Below are positions 33,069 to 40,857 of a DNA stretch of 42,998 bases, in pieces (the first letter of the stretch is position 1; each line of letters starts with the position of its first letter). This stretch comes from F23-B02 sp963625655. Lineage in GTDB: Bacteria > Bacillota > Clostridia > Oscillospirales > Oscillospiraceae. The notes under the pieces are model-generated. The model saw nothing but the letters and a program-made list of their open reading frames with translations. It ran no database searches and was not told the origin of the DNA. The stretch spans positions 1 to 42,998 of the forward strand of contig CAVFTS010000015.1 in assembly GCA_963625655.1 (NCBI GenBank). Reading direction: 5' to 3'. The position numbers and the translations under genes are program-made.

Positions 33069-34484
33069 TTACTTGCGCCATGTCTGCGGTGCGAAAAGCA
33101 CCAGCACGGGGAATATCTCAAGCCTGCCGAGGATCATATCAAGCGCCAAAAGCAGCTTTCCGAGCGCTCCGTAACCGCTCATATCGGTGACGCCGACGTT
33201 TCCGAGCGACGAAATCGCCGCCGTCACGCCCTCGCCGAAGGCGATGCCGTCAAAGGACAGCAGCGCCGCCGTTGCGAGCACGAGCAGCAGATACACCGCA
33301 AAAAAGGTGCTGACCGTTACCGTCGTCTCCTCGTCCACCGCATCGCCGCCGAGGTGTATGACGTGGACCGAGTTGGGGATGATGATGCGCCCGATCGTCC
33401 GTTTTATCGACTTGAGCAGTATCATCAGCCTTGATATCTTCATGCCGCCGCCGGTGGAACCGGACATGGGGCCGAGTATCATCAGCAGCATAAGCAGCGA
33501 CAGCGCAGGCTGCGACCACGTCGAGGCATCGACCGCCGTGTGTGCCGTGGTGCTGATCACGGAGCTTACCTCGAACAGCGTGTAGTGCAGCCCCTCGCCG
33601 AAGCCGTCAAAGCTTTTGTAGGAGCTCAGCCCGACTATAAGGCACGAAAGCCCGAAGATCAGCGCAAAGGCTTTGAGCTCTGCGTTGCGCTTTATGCGGA
33701 GAAAGTCCCGCACCGCAAGGCAGTAGAAGATGCTGAAGCTCATTCCGCACAGTATCATAAACAGCGTCGTGACCGTCTGAGCATAGCGGCTGTATGACAT
33801 GAGGCTGTCGTTTTTTATTTCAAAGCCGCCCGTGCTGACCGTTGACAGCGAGATGTTCACCGCATCGAAAAGCGGCATATCGAAGCACAGCAGCACGATC
33901 ATAAGGAGCGTCATTATAATGTATATTTTATAGAGGAGCTTTGCGCTTTTCTGCATTCTCGGCACGAGCTTCGTCGCCGTCGGACCGGGAAACTCCGCAC
34001 GCAGGAGATACATCGAGCCGCCCTCCTTCGCCGCAGGCGTGACGGCGAGCAGGAACACAAGCACGCCCATGCCGCCGAGCCAGTTCGTGATGCTGCGCCA
34101 AAGCAGCACCGACCTCGGCAGCGTCTCGACGTCCGATATGACCGTGGCGCTCGTGGTCGTGAAGCCCGAAACGGTCTCAAAAAAAGCGTCCGTCGCAGAC
34201 GGGATGACGCCGCCGAGAAGATACGGCAGCGCACCGAACAGCGACATCGCAAGCCACGCCAGCACCGCTGCGGCAAAGCCGTCCCTTGCGCCGAGCCTGT
34301 CCTGCCACTTCCTGTTCAGCACGAAGGGCAGCCCGACTGCAAGCGCCGCTGCGGCGGAGACGGCAAACGCCCTTGCGATATTGCCGTTGCCGTCGGCAAG
34401 CGCCATGAAAAGCGGCGGCAGCATGAAGCCCGCTTCTATGCTGAGTATAACGCCTATCGTTTTTCCGATCGCTTTAAAGTTCAT
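33069..34484 (-). CDS. trkH: TrkH/KtrB-family potassium uptake channel subunit
   Basis: 471 residues with four MPM (membrane-pore-membrane) repeats. Pore loops are visible as TVSGFTTTSATV, STVSTGGFE, SVISTTAHTA and SSLGNVGVT, with conserved NWLGGMGVLVF after the first. It forms the potassium-conducting subunit, controlled by the cytosolic TrkA ring encoded just upstream. The start lies 10 nt after the trkA stop with only weak AGGG upstream, so it is probably coupled. KtrB and TrkH cannot be separated firmly by eye. Confidence 0.92.
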   Translation of the reverse strand: MNFKAIGKTIGVILSIEAGFMLPPLFMALADGNGNIARAFAVSAAAALAVGLPFVLNRKWQDRLGARDGFAAAVLAWLAMSLFGALPYLLGGVIPSATDAFFETVSGFTTTSATVISDVETLPRSVLLWRSITNWLGGMGVLVFLLAVTPAAKEGGSMYLLRAEFPGPTATKLVPRMQKSAKLLYKIYIIMTLLMIVLLCFDMPLFDAVNISLSTVSTGGFEIKNDSLMSYSRYAQTVTTLFMILCGMSFSIFYCLAVRDFLRIKRNAELKAFALIFGLSCLIVGLSSYKSFDGFGEGLHYTLFEVSSVISTTAHTAVDASTWSQPALSLLMLLMILGPMSGSTGGGMKISRLMILLKSIKRTIGRIIIPNSVHVIHLGGDAVDEETTVTVSTFFAVYLLLVLATAALLSFDGIAFGEGVTAAISSLGNVGVTDMSGYGALGKLLLALDMILGRLEIFPVLVLFAPQTWRK

Positions 34485-34493
34485 AAGTCAACG

Positions 34494-35858
34494 TCATTCC
34501 CTGCCAAAAATATCGTTCAGGTCGAGCAGCGAGCGCCCGGCGGTGGTGACCAGCACTACGGTGTCGCCGCTTTGGAGCATATCGTGACCACCGGGGATTA
34601 TGACCTTGCCGCCGTGGTGTATGCAGGCTATGAGTATACCGCTTTTGAGCTTCAGATCCATAAGCGGTACGCCCAGATTCTTCGTCGCATCGGTGACGGC
34701 AAACTCCTGCGCTTCCGCCTTGCCTCCGGCAAGCTTGCGGATCGTCATAACTGCGGAGCCTTCGGTATTCTCCATCGCACGGACATAGCTGACTATGGTG
34801 TGCGAGCTTAAAAGCTTGGGGCTTATGACGCTGTCGGCATCCCGGTCACAGAGCATTTCGCCGTACTCCACACGGTTAAGCTTTGTAAGCACCTGCGGAA
34901 CGCCTATCTTGCGGGCGAACATCGCAATGAGGATGTTCTCCTCGTCCATGTTCGTCAGCGGGACGACGGCGTCCATGGCGGCGACGTTGTGGAGCTTCAG
35001 CACCGACTGGCTTGAGCCGTCGGAGCAGATAACATCCGCATCGGGAGCGTACTCGTCAAGGTAGTTGCAGCGCCGGCGGTCCTTTTCGATGACCTTCACC
35101 CTCGTACCCGCACGCAGCAGCATCGGGATAAGGTACTCTGCGATCCTGCCGCCGCCCACGATGATGACGTTTTTCGACTTCTTGTTGCGCAGACGCAGCT
35201 CATGCGTGAGCCGCAGCAGCTCCGTTGCGGGAGCGGTGACGTATATTCTGTCGCCCGCCGAAAGGAGGAAGTTGCCGTCGGGTATGACCGCCTCGCCGTT
35301 TCGCACAACGACGCAGACGAGCGCACGCACACGAATCTTGCCGTACATATCCATGAGCCTCAGCCCGTCAAGCGGACTGCCCCCCGTGACCTCAAGCTCG
35401 ACGATCTCCGCCTTGCCCTCCGCAAAGGTGTCACGCTTTACGAAAGCGGGGAATTGCAGCAGCTTGAATATCTCTCTCGCGGCGAGCTGCTCCGGGTTTA
35501 TCGCCATCGAAAGGCGCAGCTCGTCCTTCAGCTCGTGGAGCTGCATGGAATACTCCCTGTCACGCACACGGGCTATCGTGTTCTGACAGCCGAGCTTTCT
35601 CGCTATCATACAGGCAAGCTGATTCAGCTCGTCACCTGCGGTGACGGCGATCATCAGGTCGGCATCGGGGACTCCCGCCCTGCGCTGAACGTCCATCACG
35701 GCGCCGTTGCCGCAGACGCTCATAACGTCGATGGTGTCCTCGATAAACGCCGCCCTCTCCGGGTCTTTTTCAACGACGATGACGTCGTGATTCTCCAGCG
35801 CAAGCTCCTGCGCAATGGAAAATCCGATCTTGCCGCCGCCGACAATTACAATGTTCAT
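34494..35858 (-). CDS. trkA: Trk potassium transporter regulatory subunit TrkA
   Basis: 454 residues with two RCK units in tandem. Each has a Rossmann NAD-binding start (MNIVIVGGGKIGFSIA at residue 1; NVIIVGGGRIAEYL at about 229) followed by a TrkA-C domain. This two-unit length is that of TrkA rather than the single-unit KtrA. The start at 35858 has AAAGGA about 10 nt upstream and fits the N-terminal strand exactly; a longer upstream frame does not. It is the first gene of the trkAH operon. Confidence 0.94.
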   Translation of the reverse strand: MNIVIVGGGKIGFSIAQELALENHDVIVVEKDPERAAFIEDTIDVMSVCGNGAVMDVQRRAGVPDADLMIAVTAGDELNQLACMIARKLGCQNTIARVRDREYSMQLHELKDELRLSMAINPEQLAAREIFKLLQFPAFVKRDTFAEGKAEIVELEVTGGSPLDGLRLMDMYGKIRVRALVCVVVRNGEAVIPDGNFLLSAGDRIYVTAPATELLRLTHELRLRNKKSKNVIIVGGGRIAEYLIPMLLRAGTRVKVIEKDRRRCNYLDEYAPDADVICSDGSSQSVLKLHNVAAMDAVVPLTNMDEENILIAMFARKIGVPQVLTKLNRVEYGEMLCDRDADSVISPKLLSSHTIVSYVRAMENTEGSAVMTIRKLAGGKAEAQEFAVTDATKNLGVPLMDLKLKSGILIACIHHGGKVIIPGGHDMLQSGDTVVLVTTAGRSLLDLNDIFGRE

Positions 35859-35893
35859 GCTTTGAATCCTTTCCGGCAAAACATTATCATTTT

Positions 35894-35922
35894 ATATTAC
35901 CACATTTCCCATGCACAGACAA
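35894..35922 (-). promoter_or_regulatory. Sigma-A promoter of trkAH
   Basis: Minus-strand TTGTCT (35917-35922), 17 nt, TAATAT (35894-35899). Confidence 0.55.
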
Positions 35923-35974
35923 GAGGTAATGAGAGATCGGGATGGAGATGACGGAAGCTTCCGTCTTTTCCCTC

Positions 35975-36003
35975 TTGAAATACGACGGGCGTTATACTAA
36001 AAT
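35975..36003 (+). promoter_or_regulatory. Sigma-A promoter of the small membrane protein gene
   Basis: TTGAAA (35975-35980), 17 nt, TAAAAT (35998-36003). A tight palindrome (35950-35965) with a TTTT tail lies just before it. Confidence 0.55.
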
Positions 36004-36031
36004 ATGTGTCAGAAAATATGGGAGGATCGAA

Positions 36032-36253
36032 ATGAACGGCGTACCCAACATCTTCAGAAGAACCCCTGCACAAAGTCGGGCGGCAGGCTATTCCGACGGC
36101 AGGCACTTCATATCAATGTACCGAGCCTACCTCTCCGGCGCCTTGCGGGCGGCGGATGAGGAAGCCCATGACCGCAGCGCCCTGATTCTTTGCGCCATGC
36201 TCCTCGCCTTCGTTGCGTGGACGACTATGATGGTGCTCGTTTTCAGATCTTAA
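36032..36253 (+). CDS. Small single-pass membrane protein, unknown
   Basis: 73 residues: a basic, Arg-rich N-terminal half (about 1-48) and one C-terminal membrane helix (ALILCAMLLAFVAWTTMMVLVF). No family is recognised. The ATG at 36032 has GGGAGG at good spacing and a promoter just upstream; a longer in-frame start has neither. It lies upstream of spo0A but is separated from it by a strong terminator, so a shared role is not implied. Confidence 0.65.
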   Translation: MNGVPNIFRRTPAQSRAAGYSDGRHFISMYRAYLSGALRAADEEAHDRSALILCAMLLAFVAWTTMMVLVFRS

Positions 36254-36261
36254 GCCGGTTC

Positions 36262-36292
36262 TTAAAAGCCGCCCAAGCGTGGCGGCTTTTAA
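36262..36292 (+). terminator. Terminator of the small membrane protein gene
   Basis: A perfect 12-bp stem (36262-36273 with 36281-36292) followed by TTTT. Confidence 0.85.
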
Positions 36293-36305
36293 TTTTACAA
36301 AAAGT

Positions 36306-36322
36306 TTCGACAAAATTCGACA
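36306..36322. promoter_or_regulatory. Two Spo0A boxes upstream of spo0A
   Basis: TTCGACA at 36306-36312 and 36316-36322, one helical turn (10 bp) apart, are the reverse complement of the 0A box core TGTCGAA. A third near-match, CGTCGAA, lies at 36370-36376. Binding of Spo0A to its own control region is established in Bacillus. Confidence 0.65.
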
Positions 36323-36430
36323 AAAATTCGCAGGCTCCGACGCAAGCCGTCTGGCGGCGACAGAAGCTGCGTCGAATTATGTCAACACAATTACCTGACT
36401 CACGACATTTTTCGTGCGCAAAACAGTGCC

Positions 36431-36439
36431 TGATATGAT
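36431..36439 (+). promoter_or_regulatory. Possible extended -10 promoter of spo0A
   Basis: TGATATGAT is an extended -10 form; the -35 region is poor. It lies downstream of the 0A boxes and about 80 nt before the start. Confidence 0.35.
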
Positions 36440-36520
36440 AAATTTAATGCACAAAGCGGTAGTTTTGCTCAGAAAAAGTACGAAGTGCCGTTCAAGCATT
36501 TTAGTGGAGGAATATGTGTT

Positions 36521-37306
36521 ATGGAAACCAAGACCCGAATACTCATTGCAGATACCAATGAAGAATTCCGCAGCCTTTTGTCGGAGCTTATACGAGACGA
36601 AGGCGACATGGAGGTGGTCGGCGCCGTGGCCGACGGCATCGAAGCGCTCTCCATGGCGGCGGAGGAGAAGCCGGATGTGCTTATCTGCGACCTCGTTCTG
36701 TCGAAGCTCGACGGACTTGAGGTGCTGCGCCGTCTGCCGGAGGCAAGCCCCGGCACGAAGCCCATCGTGGTGTCCGGCTTTATAAACGACAAGATCGTTT
36801 CGGACTGCGCCGCAGCGGGCGTCGCCTACTTCATGCCCAAGCCCTGCGACGTCTCTACCCTTTTGAGCCGTGTGCGTCAGGCGGCTGCGGGCGCCGGAGC
36901 GCAGGCTGCCGGACGTGAAAACCCCGCACTGTACCGCTCGGAGCCGAGCCTTGAGGCGCTGGTGACGGATATCATCCACGAGATCGGTGTTCCCGCTCAC
37001 ATAAAGGGCTATCAGTATCTGCGTGAGGCGATAATCCTCACCATAAACGACATGGACATAATAAACGCCGTGACCAAGGTGCTGTACCCCACCGTCGCAA
37101 AGAAGTTCAACACGACGCCCTCCCGTGTGGAGCGTGCGATCCGCCATGCGATCGAGGTCGCATGGGACAGGGGCGACATCGAGGTTTTGCAGAAGTTCTT
37201 CGGCTACACCGTGTCGAACATCAAGGGCAAGCCGACAAATTCAGAATTCATCGCAATGATCGCCGACTGTCTTTCCCTGCGTCAAAAGCAGGGCGTAATG
37301 CGGTAA
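36521..37306 (+). CDS. spo0A: Sporulation master regulator Spo0A
   Basis: 261 residues, the normal length. The receiver domain has the phosphoacceptor Asp57 in LICDLVLSKLDGL and the lysine in FMPKPCD. The C-terminal domain keeps the signature SRVERAIRHAIEVAW recognition helix and the KPTNSEFIAMIAD end. Phosphorylated Spo0A starts sporulation. One difference: the acidic pair at the metal site is ADTNE here, with Thr12 in the place of the second Asp of Bacillus. GGAGG lies 10 nt before the ATG. A terminator follows. Confidence 0.95.
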   Translation: METKTRILIADTNEEFRSLLSELIRDEGDMEVVGAVADGIEALSMAAEEKPDVLICDLVLSKLDGLEVLRRLPEASPGTKPIVVSGFINDKIVSDCAAAGVAYFMPKPCDVSTLLSRVRQAAAGAGAQAAGRENPALYRSEPSLEALVTDIIHEIGVPAHIKGYQYLREAIILTINDMDIINAVTKVLYPTVAKKFNTTPSRVERAIRHAIEVAWDRGDIEVLQKFFGYTVSNIKGKPTNSEFIAMIADCLSLRQKQGVMR

Positions 37307-37351
37307 AAATACGGATAACCCACCGCCGTCTGCGGCGCAGTGTTACAATCG

Positions 37352-37395
37352 AAAAGACCGAGGCGTGCGGAATATTCCGTACGCCTCAGTCTTTT
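37352..37395. terminator. Terminator of spo0A
   Basis: A stem of about 20 bp with AAAAGAC/GTCTTTT ends. Fourteen bases of its stem (37360-37373) recur exactly 300 bp downstream in the hairpin at 37658-37686. Confidence 0.8.
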
Positions 37396-37529
37396 ATATA
37401 CTGCATTATGTCCTCGACCTTGCAGTCGAGGATGCGGCAAAACACGTCTATCGTGTGCGTGCTGACGCTTTCGTTGCGCTTGAACCTCGTTATCTGAGCG
37501 GGGCTTACGCCGTACGTTTTGATGAGCGC
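37386..37529 (-). pseudogene. 3' fragment of an XRE-type HTH regulator gene
   Basis: A frame of 47 codons plus stop reads ALIKTYGVSPAQITRFKR, then ESVSTHTIDVFCRILDC, then VEDIMQYIKD. This is the C-terminal half of the small XRE/HTH_26 regulators, second helix onward. The N-terminal start and first helices are missing; the frame breaks into SLH-derived DNA near 37530. It is probably not expressed. Confidence 0.75.
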
Positions 37530-37531
37530 AT

Positions 37532-37651
37532 GCGGTTGCGTGGGCGGTCGAGAAGGGCGTCACCTTGGGCCATGGGGACGGTACCTTCCGCCCCAATGAC
37601 GTCTGCACCCGCTGGGCAGTCGTCCTGTTCATGTACCGTGACATGAAGTAA
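37532..37651 (+). pseudogene. 3' fragment of an S-layer-homology (SLH) domain gene
   Basis: Thirty-nine codons and a stop, reading AVAWAVEKGVTLGHGDGTFR then PNDVCTRWAVVLFMYRDMK. This is the end of an SLH domain (ITxGxGDGTFxPxxxxTR pattern). The rest of the gene is gone; a stop codon lies just upstream in the same frame. It is gene debris next to the XRE fragment. Confidence 0.8.
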
Positions 37652-37657
37652 GCAAAG

Positions 37658-37686
37658 AAGAGGCGTGCGGAATCCGCACGCCTCTT
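37658..37686. terminator. Terminator between the SLH remnant and the ZIP gene
   Basis: A perfect 13-bp stem (37658-37670 with 37674-37686), a 3-nt loop and T-run. It serves the ZIP gene on the minus strand. Confidence 0.75.
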
Positions 37687-37700
37687 TTCCGCTTGCTGCA

Positions 37701-38444
37701 TCACAAAAACTGCCTTACACTCAGCATGATGCAGAAGCCGAGGAGCGCCGCATACGACGCAAGGCGTCCGGCACTGCGCTCGTGCGTCTGCGGCACGATG
37801 TCGTCCACGATGACGTAAAGCATCGTCCCGGCGGCGAACGCCAGCGCAAAGGGCAGTATAGCCCTCGACAGGCTCACGGCAAAGTAGCCGAAGAACACGC
37901 CGATGACCTCGACCATCCCCGATATCACCGACACGATGACCGCACGCCGCTTCCCCGCACCGTTTGACAGCAGCGGAGGAATGATTATCATTGCCTCCGG
38001 TATGTTCTGAAATGCGATCCCCGCTGCGACGGGTATTGCGTCGCCGAGATCCCCGGTGCCGAAGCTGACCCCGGCGGCAATACCCTCCGGGAAATGGTGT
38101 ATCGCTATCGCAGTGACGAATACGAGCGCACGGTTGCGGGAGAGGTCGCTTCCCTCGCTCATGCCCATGCGGCGGGTGAGCGCCGGACCCGCCCGGGATA
38201 TGAGCGTCAGAAACGCCGCACCGCATATTATCCCAAGTCCGGGCAGCCATGCCGCCCTGTCCCCCGAAAACTCCACGGACGGCAGCACGAGTCCGAGCGC
38301 TGCGGCGCAGAGCATGATTCCCGCCGCAAGCCCGTTTACCGCATCCTCGACCGTGGAACTGATATTTTTAAACAAAAAACCGATCACGGCGCCGAAAGCG
38401 CTGCAAAGCGCTATCGCCGGAGCGGTTATCAGCACATAGTCCAA
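37701..38444 (-). CDS. ZIP-family divalent metal transporter
   Basis: About 247 residues with eight membrane helices. The metal-site helices are clear: AIAIHHFPEGIAAG and GIAFQNIPEAMII. It should import zinc, iron or a similar metal. The start is uncertain: the TTG at 38444 has GGAGG at 8 nt; ATG codons at 38453 (directly abutting GGAGG) and 38465 (AAAGGG upstream) are alternatives that would lengthen the protein by 3 or 7 residues. Confidence 0.9.
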   Translation of the reverse strand: MDYVLITAPAIALCSAFGAVIGFLFKNISSTVEDAVNGLAAGIMLCAAALGLVLPSVEFSGDRAAWLPGLGIICGAAFLTLISRAGPALTRRMGMSEGSDLSRNRALVFVTAIAIHHFPEGIAAGVSFGTGDLGDAIPVAAGIAFQNIPEAMIIIPPLLSNGAGKRRAVIVSVISGMVEVIGVFFGYFAVSLSRAILPFALAFAAGTMLYVIVDDIVPQTHERSAGRLASYAALLGFCIMLSVRQFL

Positions 38445-38507
38445 AGCTTGCATCCTCCAACACATGATCCCTTTATTCTATGCGTCGGAGGTCGAGGCTG
38501 TCATATT

Positions 38508-39026
38508 TCAGTACAAAAGGCGCACGCACAGCGCCGAAAACACGAACACGGCGAGGTCTGCGCACAGCGCTGCCGGTATCGCCCAGCGGGTCTTTTTAAC
38601 CCCCGCTGCGCCGAAGTACACCGCAATGACGTAGAAGGTCGTCTCGCTTGAGCCGAGCATCACGGCGGCGGTACGGCCGACGAGGGAGTCGGCGCCGCTC
38701 GATGCGATAAGCTCCGCACCGACTGCGGCGGCCGCACCGCCGCTTATCGGGCGCAGCAGCGCAAGCACACCGAGCTCCGGCGGTATCCCGAGCAGCGACA
38801 GCACGGGCGACAGAGCCTCGGCTATGGCGTTCAGCGCACCGGAGGCCCTGAGCATATATATCGCAGGAAACAGCACGGCGAGCGAGAGCAGCATTTCGCA
38901 CAGCGTTTTCAGTCCGTCGGCGGCGCCCTGCGTGAGCGCCGGAAAGACATCGGTCTTGCGCACGACGGCGCAGATGCCGACCGCCGCAAGAACGGACGGT
39001 ACGACGAGGTCGCAGACGAGCTTCAT
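38508..39026 (-). CDS. spmB: Spore maturation protein SpmB
   Basis: 172 residues, a membrane protein of the Gate/nucleoside-recognition type with LRPISGGAAAAVGAELI and GSSETTFYVIAVYFGA as signature stretches. SpmA and SpmB are needed for spore core dehydration. The ATG overlaps the spmA stop as ATGA. Confidence 0.92.
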   Translation of the reverse strand: MKLVCDLVVPSVLAAVGICAVVRKTDVFPALTQGAADGLKTLCEMLLSLAVLFPAIYMLRASGALNAIAEALSPVLSLLGIPPELGVLALLRPISGGAAAAVGAELIASSGADSLVGRTAAVMLGSSETTFYVIAVYFGAAGVKKTRWAIPAALCADLAVFVFSALCVRLLY

Positions 39027-39598
39027 TTTCTGAGCCTCGAAAACAGCGCCGCAGCGCAAAGCCCGCACACGACTGAGAGCGTGGAGCTTATCCACACCGA
39101 GGGCAGGATGTCAAACGGCGTTCGGCTGCCGCAGGAGGCACGGATCGCCGCAACCGTCGTCGGCACGAGCTGGATCGAGGCGGTGTTCAGCACAACGAGC
39201 CTGCACAGCTCGTCAGAGGCGTTCCCGCCGGAGAGCTTCGCCATCCCCTTTGCAGCCCGTATGCCCATCGGCGTTGCCGCATTGCCGAGACCGAGGAGGT
39301 TTGCGCTGACATTCGCCGCAAGCGGCTCCATGATCTCCTCGCTGCCTGCGCTTTCGGGGAAAAGCCGTTTGAGCGGAGGGCGCAGTATGCGTCCCAGAGC
39401 GGCTGAAAGGCCGCAGCGCTTCATTAGCTCCATTACCCCGCACCAGAGGCAAATTGCGCCGCCGACGGAGATGCAGAACTCCAAAGATGCCTTCGCACCA
39501 TCAAGAGCGGCGTTTCCCAGCTCGGAAGCCGTTCCGTTTGCGCAGGCGAATAAAATTGAAACTACTATCATACTTGTCCAAATTGCACCCATTAACAT
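39023..39598 (-). CDS. spmA: Spore maturation protein SpmA
   Basis: 191 residues, membrane protein with MGAIWTSMIVVSILFACANG at the start, NVSANLLGLGNAATPMGIRA in the middle and NTASIQLVPTTVAAIRA, all typical of SpmA. AAGGGGGTG lies 6 nt before the ATG at 39598; a GTG three codons upstream is less likely. It is the first gene of spmAB, and a sigma-E-like promoter lies at 39625-39654, as in Bacillus where spmAB is sigma-E dependent. Confidence 0.92.
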   Translation of the reverse strand: MLMGAIWTSMIVVSILFACANGTASELGNAALDGAKASLEFCISVGGAICLWCGVMELMKRCGLSAALGRILRPPLKRLFPESAGSEEIMEPLAANVSANLLGLGNAATPMGIRAAKGMAKLSGGNASDELCRLVVLNTASIQLVPTTVAAIRASCGSRTPFDILPSVWISSTLSVVCGLCAAALFSRLRK

Positions 39599-39624
39599 GG
39601 CAAACACCCCCTTGATGTTTGTAC

Positions 39625-39654
39625 ATTGTATTCATTTAAGTGCAAATTTTATGA
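39625..39654 (-). promoter_or_regulatory. Possible sigma-E promoter of spmAB
   Basis: Minus-strand TCATAA (39649-39654), 16 nt, AATACAAT (39625-39632), close to the sigma-E -10 consensus CATACAAT. Confidence 0.4.
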
Positions 39655-39711
39655 TAATTTTAAGTCGTGTTGTTTTGACAAGAAAATATTCTGCATATTT
39701 TGCGATTTTTG

Positions 39712-39739
39712 TTGACATTGCGATTTGTTTTGATATAAT
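39712..39739 (+). promoter_or_regulatory. Sigma-A promoter of the AbrB-family gene
   Basis: TTGACA (39712-39717), 16 nt, TATAAT (39734-39739) with an extended TGA before the -10. Both boxes are perfect. Confidence 0.75.
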
Positions 39740-39786
39740 AATAACGTGAATACTGTTAGAATATGTTAATCATAGGAGGAACCACA

Positions 39787-40032
39787 ATGAAGTCCACCGG
39801 AATTGTCAGAAAAGTTGACGAGCTGGGTCGTATCGTTCTCCCCATCGAGCTTCGCCGTACCCTTGATATCGCCGAAAGAGATGCCCTTGAAATATTTGTT
39901 GAGGGTGACAACATCATTCTGCACAAGTATCAGCCTGCCTGCATATTCTGCGACAACAGCCGCAATATAATCAACTACAAGGGCAAGAACATCTGCCCCG
40001 ACTGCATCAAGAAGCTCAAGGGGCTGATTTGA
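39787..40032 (+). CDS. AbrB-family transition-state regulator
   Basis: 81 residues. The N-terminal swapped-hairpin DNA-binding domain is near-canonical (MKSTGIVRKVDELGRIVLP, then ELRRTLDI and ALEIFVEGDNIIL). The C-terminal part has two CxxC pairs, ACIFCDN and NICPDC, a zinc-ribbon-like tail common in clostridial AbrB proteins. AbrB holds back sporulation and stationary-phase genes and is itself repressed by Spo0A. AGGAGG precedes the ATG. It is divergent from spmAB and ends in three hairpins. Confidence 0.9.
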   Translation: MKSTGIVRKVDELGRIVLPIELRRTLDIAERDALEIFVEGDNIILHKYQPACIFCDNSRNIINYKGKNICPDCIKKLKGLI

Positions 40033-40056
40033 TCCTCGGTTTCCGTAAGCGGTATA

Positions 40057-40086
40057 AAAAGAGCGGTCTTTAAAAGACCGCTCTTT
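40057..40086. terminator. Terminator of the AbrB-family gene
   Basis: A perfect 13-14 bp stem with AAAAGAG/CTCTTTT ends; works on both strands. Confidence 0.85.
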
Positions 40087-40087
40087 T

Positions 40088-40147
40088 CAGACTGTCGAAG
40101 AACCGCTGTTTTCGCTTCCTGAAAACAGCGGTTCTTTGATAGTCTGA
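40088..40147. repeat. 60-nt long hairpin
   Basis: About 26 bp of stem, unbroken except for G-T pairs, with a 7-nt loop. It lies directly between two terminator hairpins. Role unknown. Confidence 0.75.
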
Positions 40148-40148
40148 G

Positions 40149-40178
40149 TCCCGGCAACACATTGTGTTGCCGGGACTT
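40149..40178. terminator. Third hairpin before the HMA gene
   Basis: A 13-bp GC-rich stem GTCCCGGCAACAC with its complement, TTTT on the plus strand. Confidence 0.7.
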
Positions 40179-40182
40179 TTCG

Positions 40183-40560
40183 TCACCGCTGAAACTCGGC
40201 TTTCATTAAGGTGTATATGCCGAGTTCGTTAATTGTGGAGCGCAGCGTGTCCTCCGAAAGGGGGGATTTCATCAGGACACGCACGCTTCCGTCTGAAGAA
40301 GAGGCCTTTGCCCACACTCCGTCTAAGGAATTAAGTGCATTTTCAATGCGTACCTCGCAGCCGGAACACATCATTCCGTCAACGGTGAGGATGGCTGTAT
40401 ATGGGTAATGAGATTTGTTTTTATCCTTCACCTTGACCCGCTGCTCGGCATCGCCGCCGCTTCCGCAGCAACCGTGCGCCAGCTTTTTGGCGTAGCCGCG
40501 TATCACAAAGACGGCAAAGACAACAATGAGAAGTATGATGACAAATGTTGGTACATCCAT
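40183..40560 (-). CDS. Membrane-anchored heavy-metal-associated domain protein
   Basis: 125 residues: an N-terminal membrane helix (about 5-22), a CCGSGG cysteine pair, a charged linker, and an HMA domain with the metal loop GMMCSGCEVRI. It follows the Cys-rich FeoB-associated protein by 6 nt and is the last gene of the feo transcript. The tail after the membrane helix resembles that of the Cys-rich protein, so it looks like a FeoB-associated anchor joined to an HMA domain. It likely binds metal near FeoB at the membrane. Confidence 0.82.
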   Translation of the reverse strand: MDVPTFVIILLIVVFAVFVIRGYAKKLAHGCCGSGGDAEQRVKVKDKNKSHYPYTAILTVDGMMCSGCEVRIENALNSLDGVWAKASSSDGSVRVLMKSPLSEDTLRSTINELGIYTLMKAEFQR

Positions 40561-40566
40561 GGTTGG

Positions 40567-40815
40567 TCACACCCCTTTATGCGCACAGGGTGCGGAGGAG
40601 TCGGAGGATTTCATGCCGGACGCAAGCTCTGATACGTTTTTCAGTCCGGCGCTGCCGCAGCAGCCGCCCATAGCGCAGCCGGAACATTTGCCTCCGCAGG
40701 CACTTCGACCCGCTTTCTTATCCCGAACGAGCTTAATTATAACCAAGGTCACGACCGCAACGAGTATGGCAATGATAATGATGTTTGCGGTGTTGGCAGC
40801 TATCCAGTCAAGCAT
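40567..40815 (-). CDS. FeoB-associated Cys-rich membrane protein
   Basis: 82 residues: one N-terminal membrane helix (IIIIAILVAVVTLVIIKLV) and a cytoplasmic tail with CGGKCSGCAMGGCCG. This matches the small Cys-rich membrane proteins encoded beside feoB in Firmicutes. It probably assists ferrous iron uptake; the cysteines may bind iron. GGAGG precedes the ATG, 42 nt after the feoB stop. Confidence 0.9.
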   Translation of the reverse strand: MLDWIAANTANIIIIAILVAVVTLVIIKLVRDKKAGRSACGGKCSGCAMGGCCGSAGLKNVSELASGMKSSDSSAPCAHKGV

Positions 40816-40857
40816 TTTTATTCCTCCTTCTCCGAGATTTGCTTCGGTAAGTTAAGC

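Noticed and set aside
35950..35965. Terminator before the small membrane protein gene
   Set aside because: The palindrome is tight and TTTT follows, but no upstream plus-strand transcript is apparent to end there.
37282..38250. A 322-codon minus-strand frame
   Set aside because: It runs out of frame through the ZIP gene, a terminator and the XRE/SLH debris.
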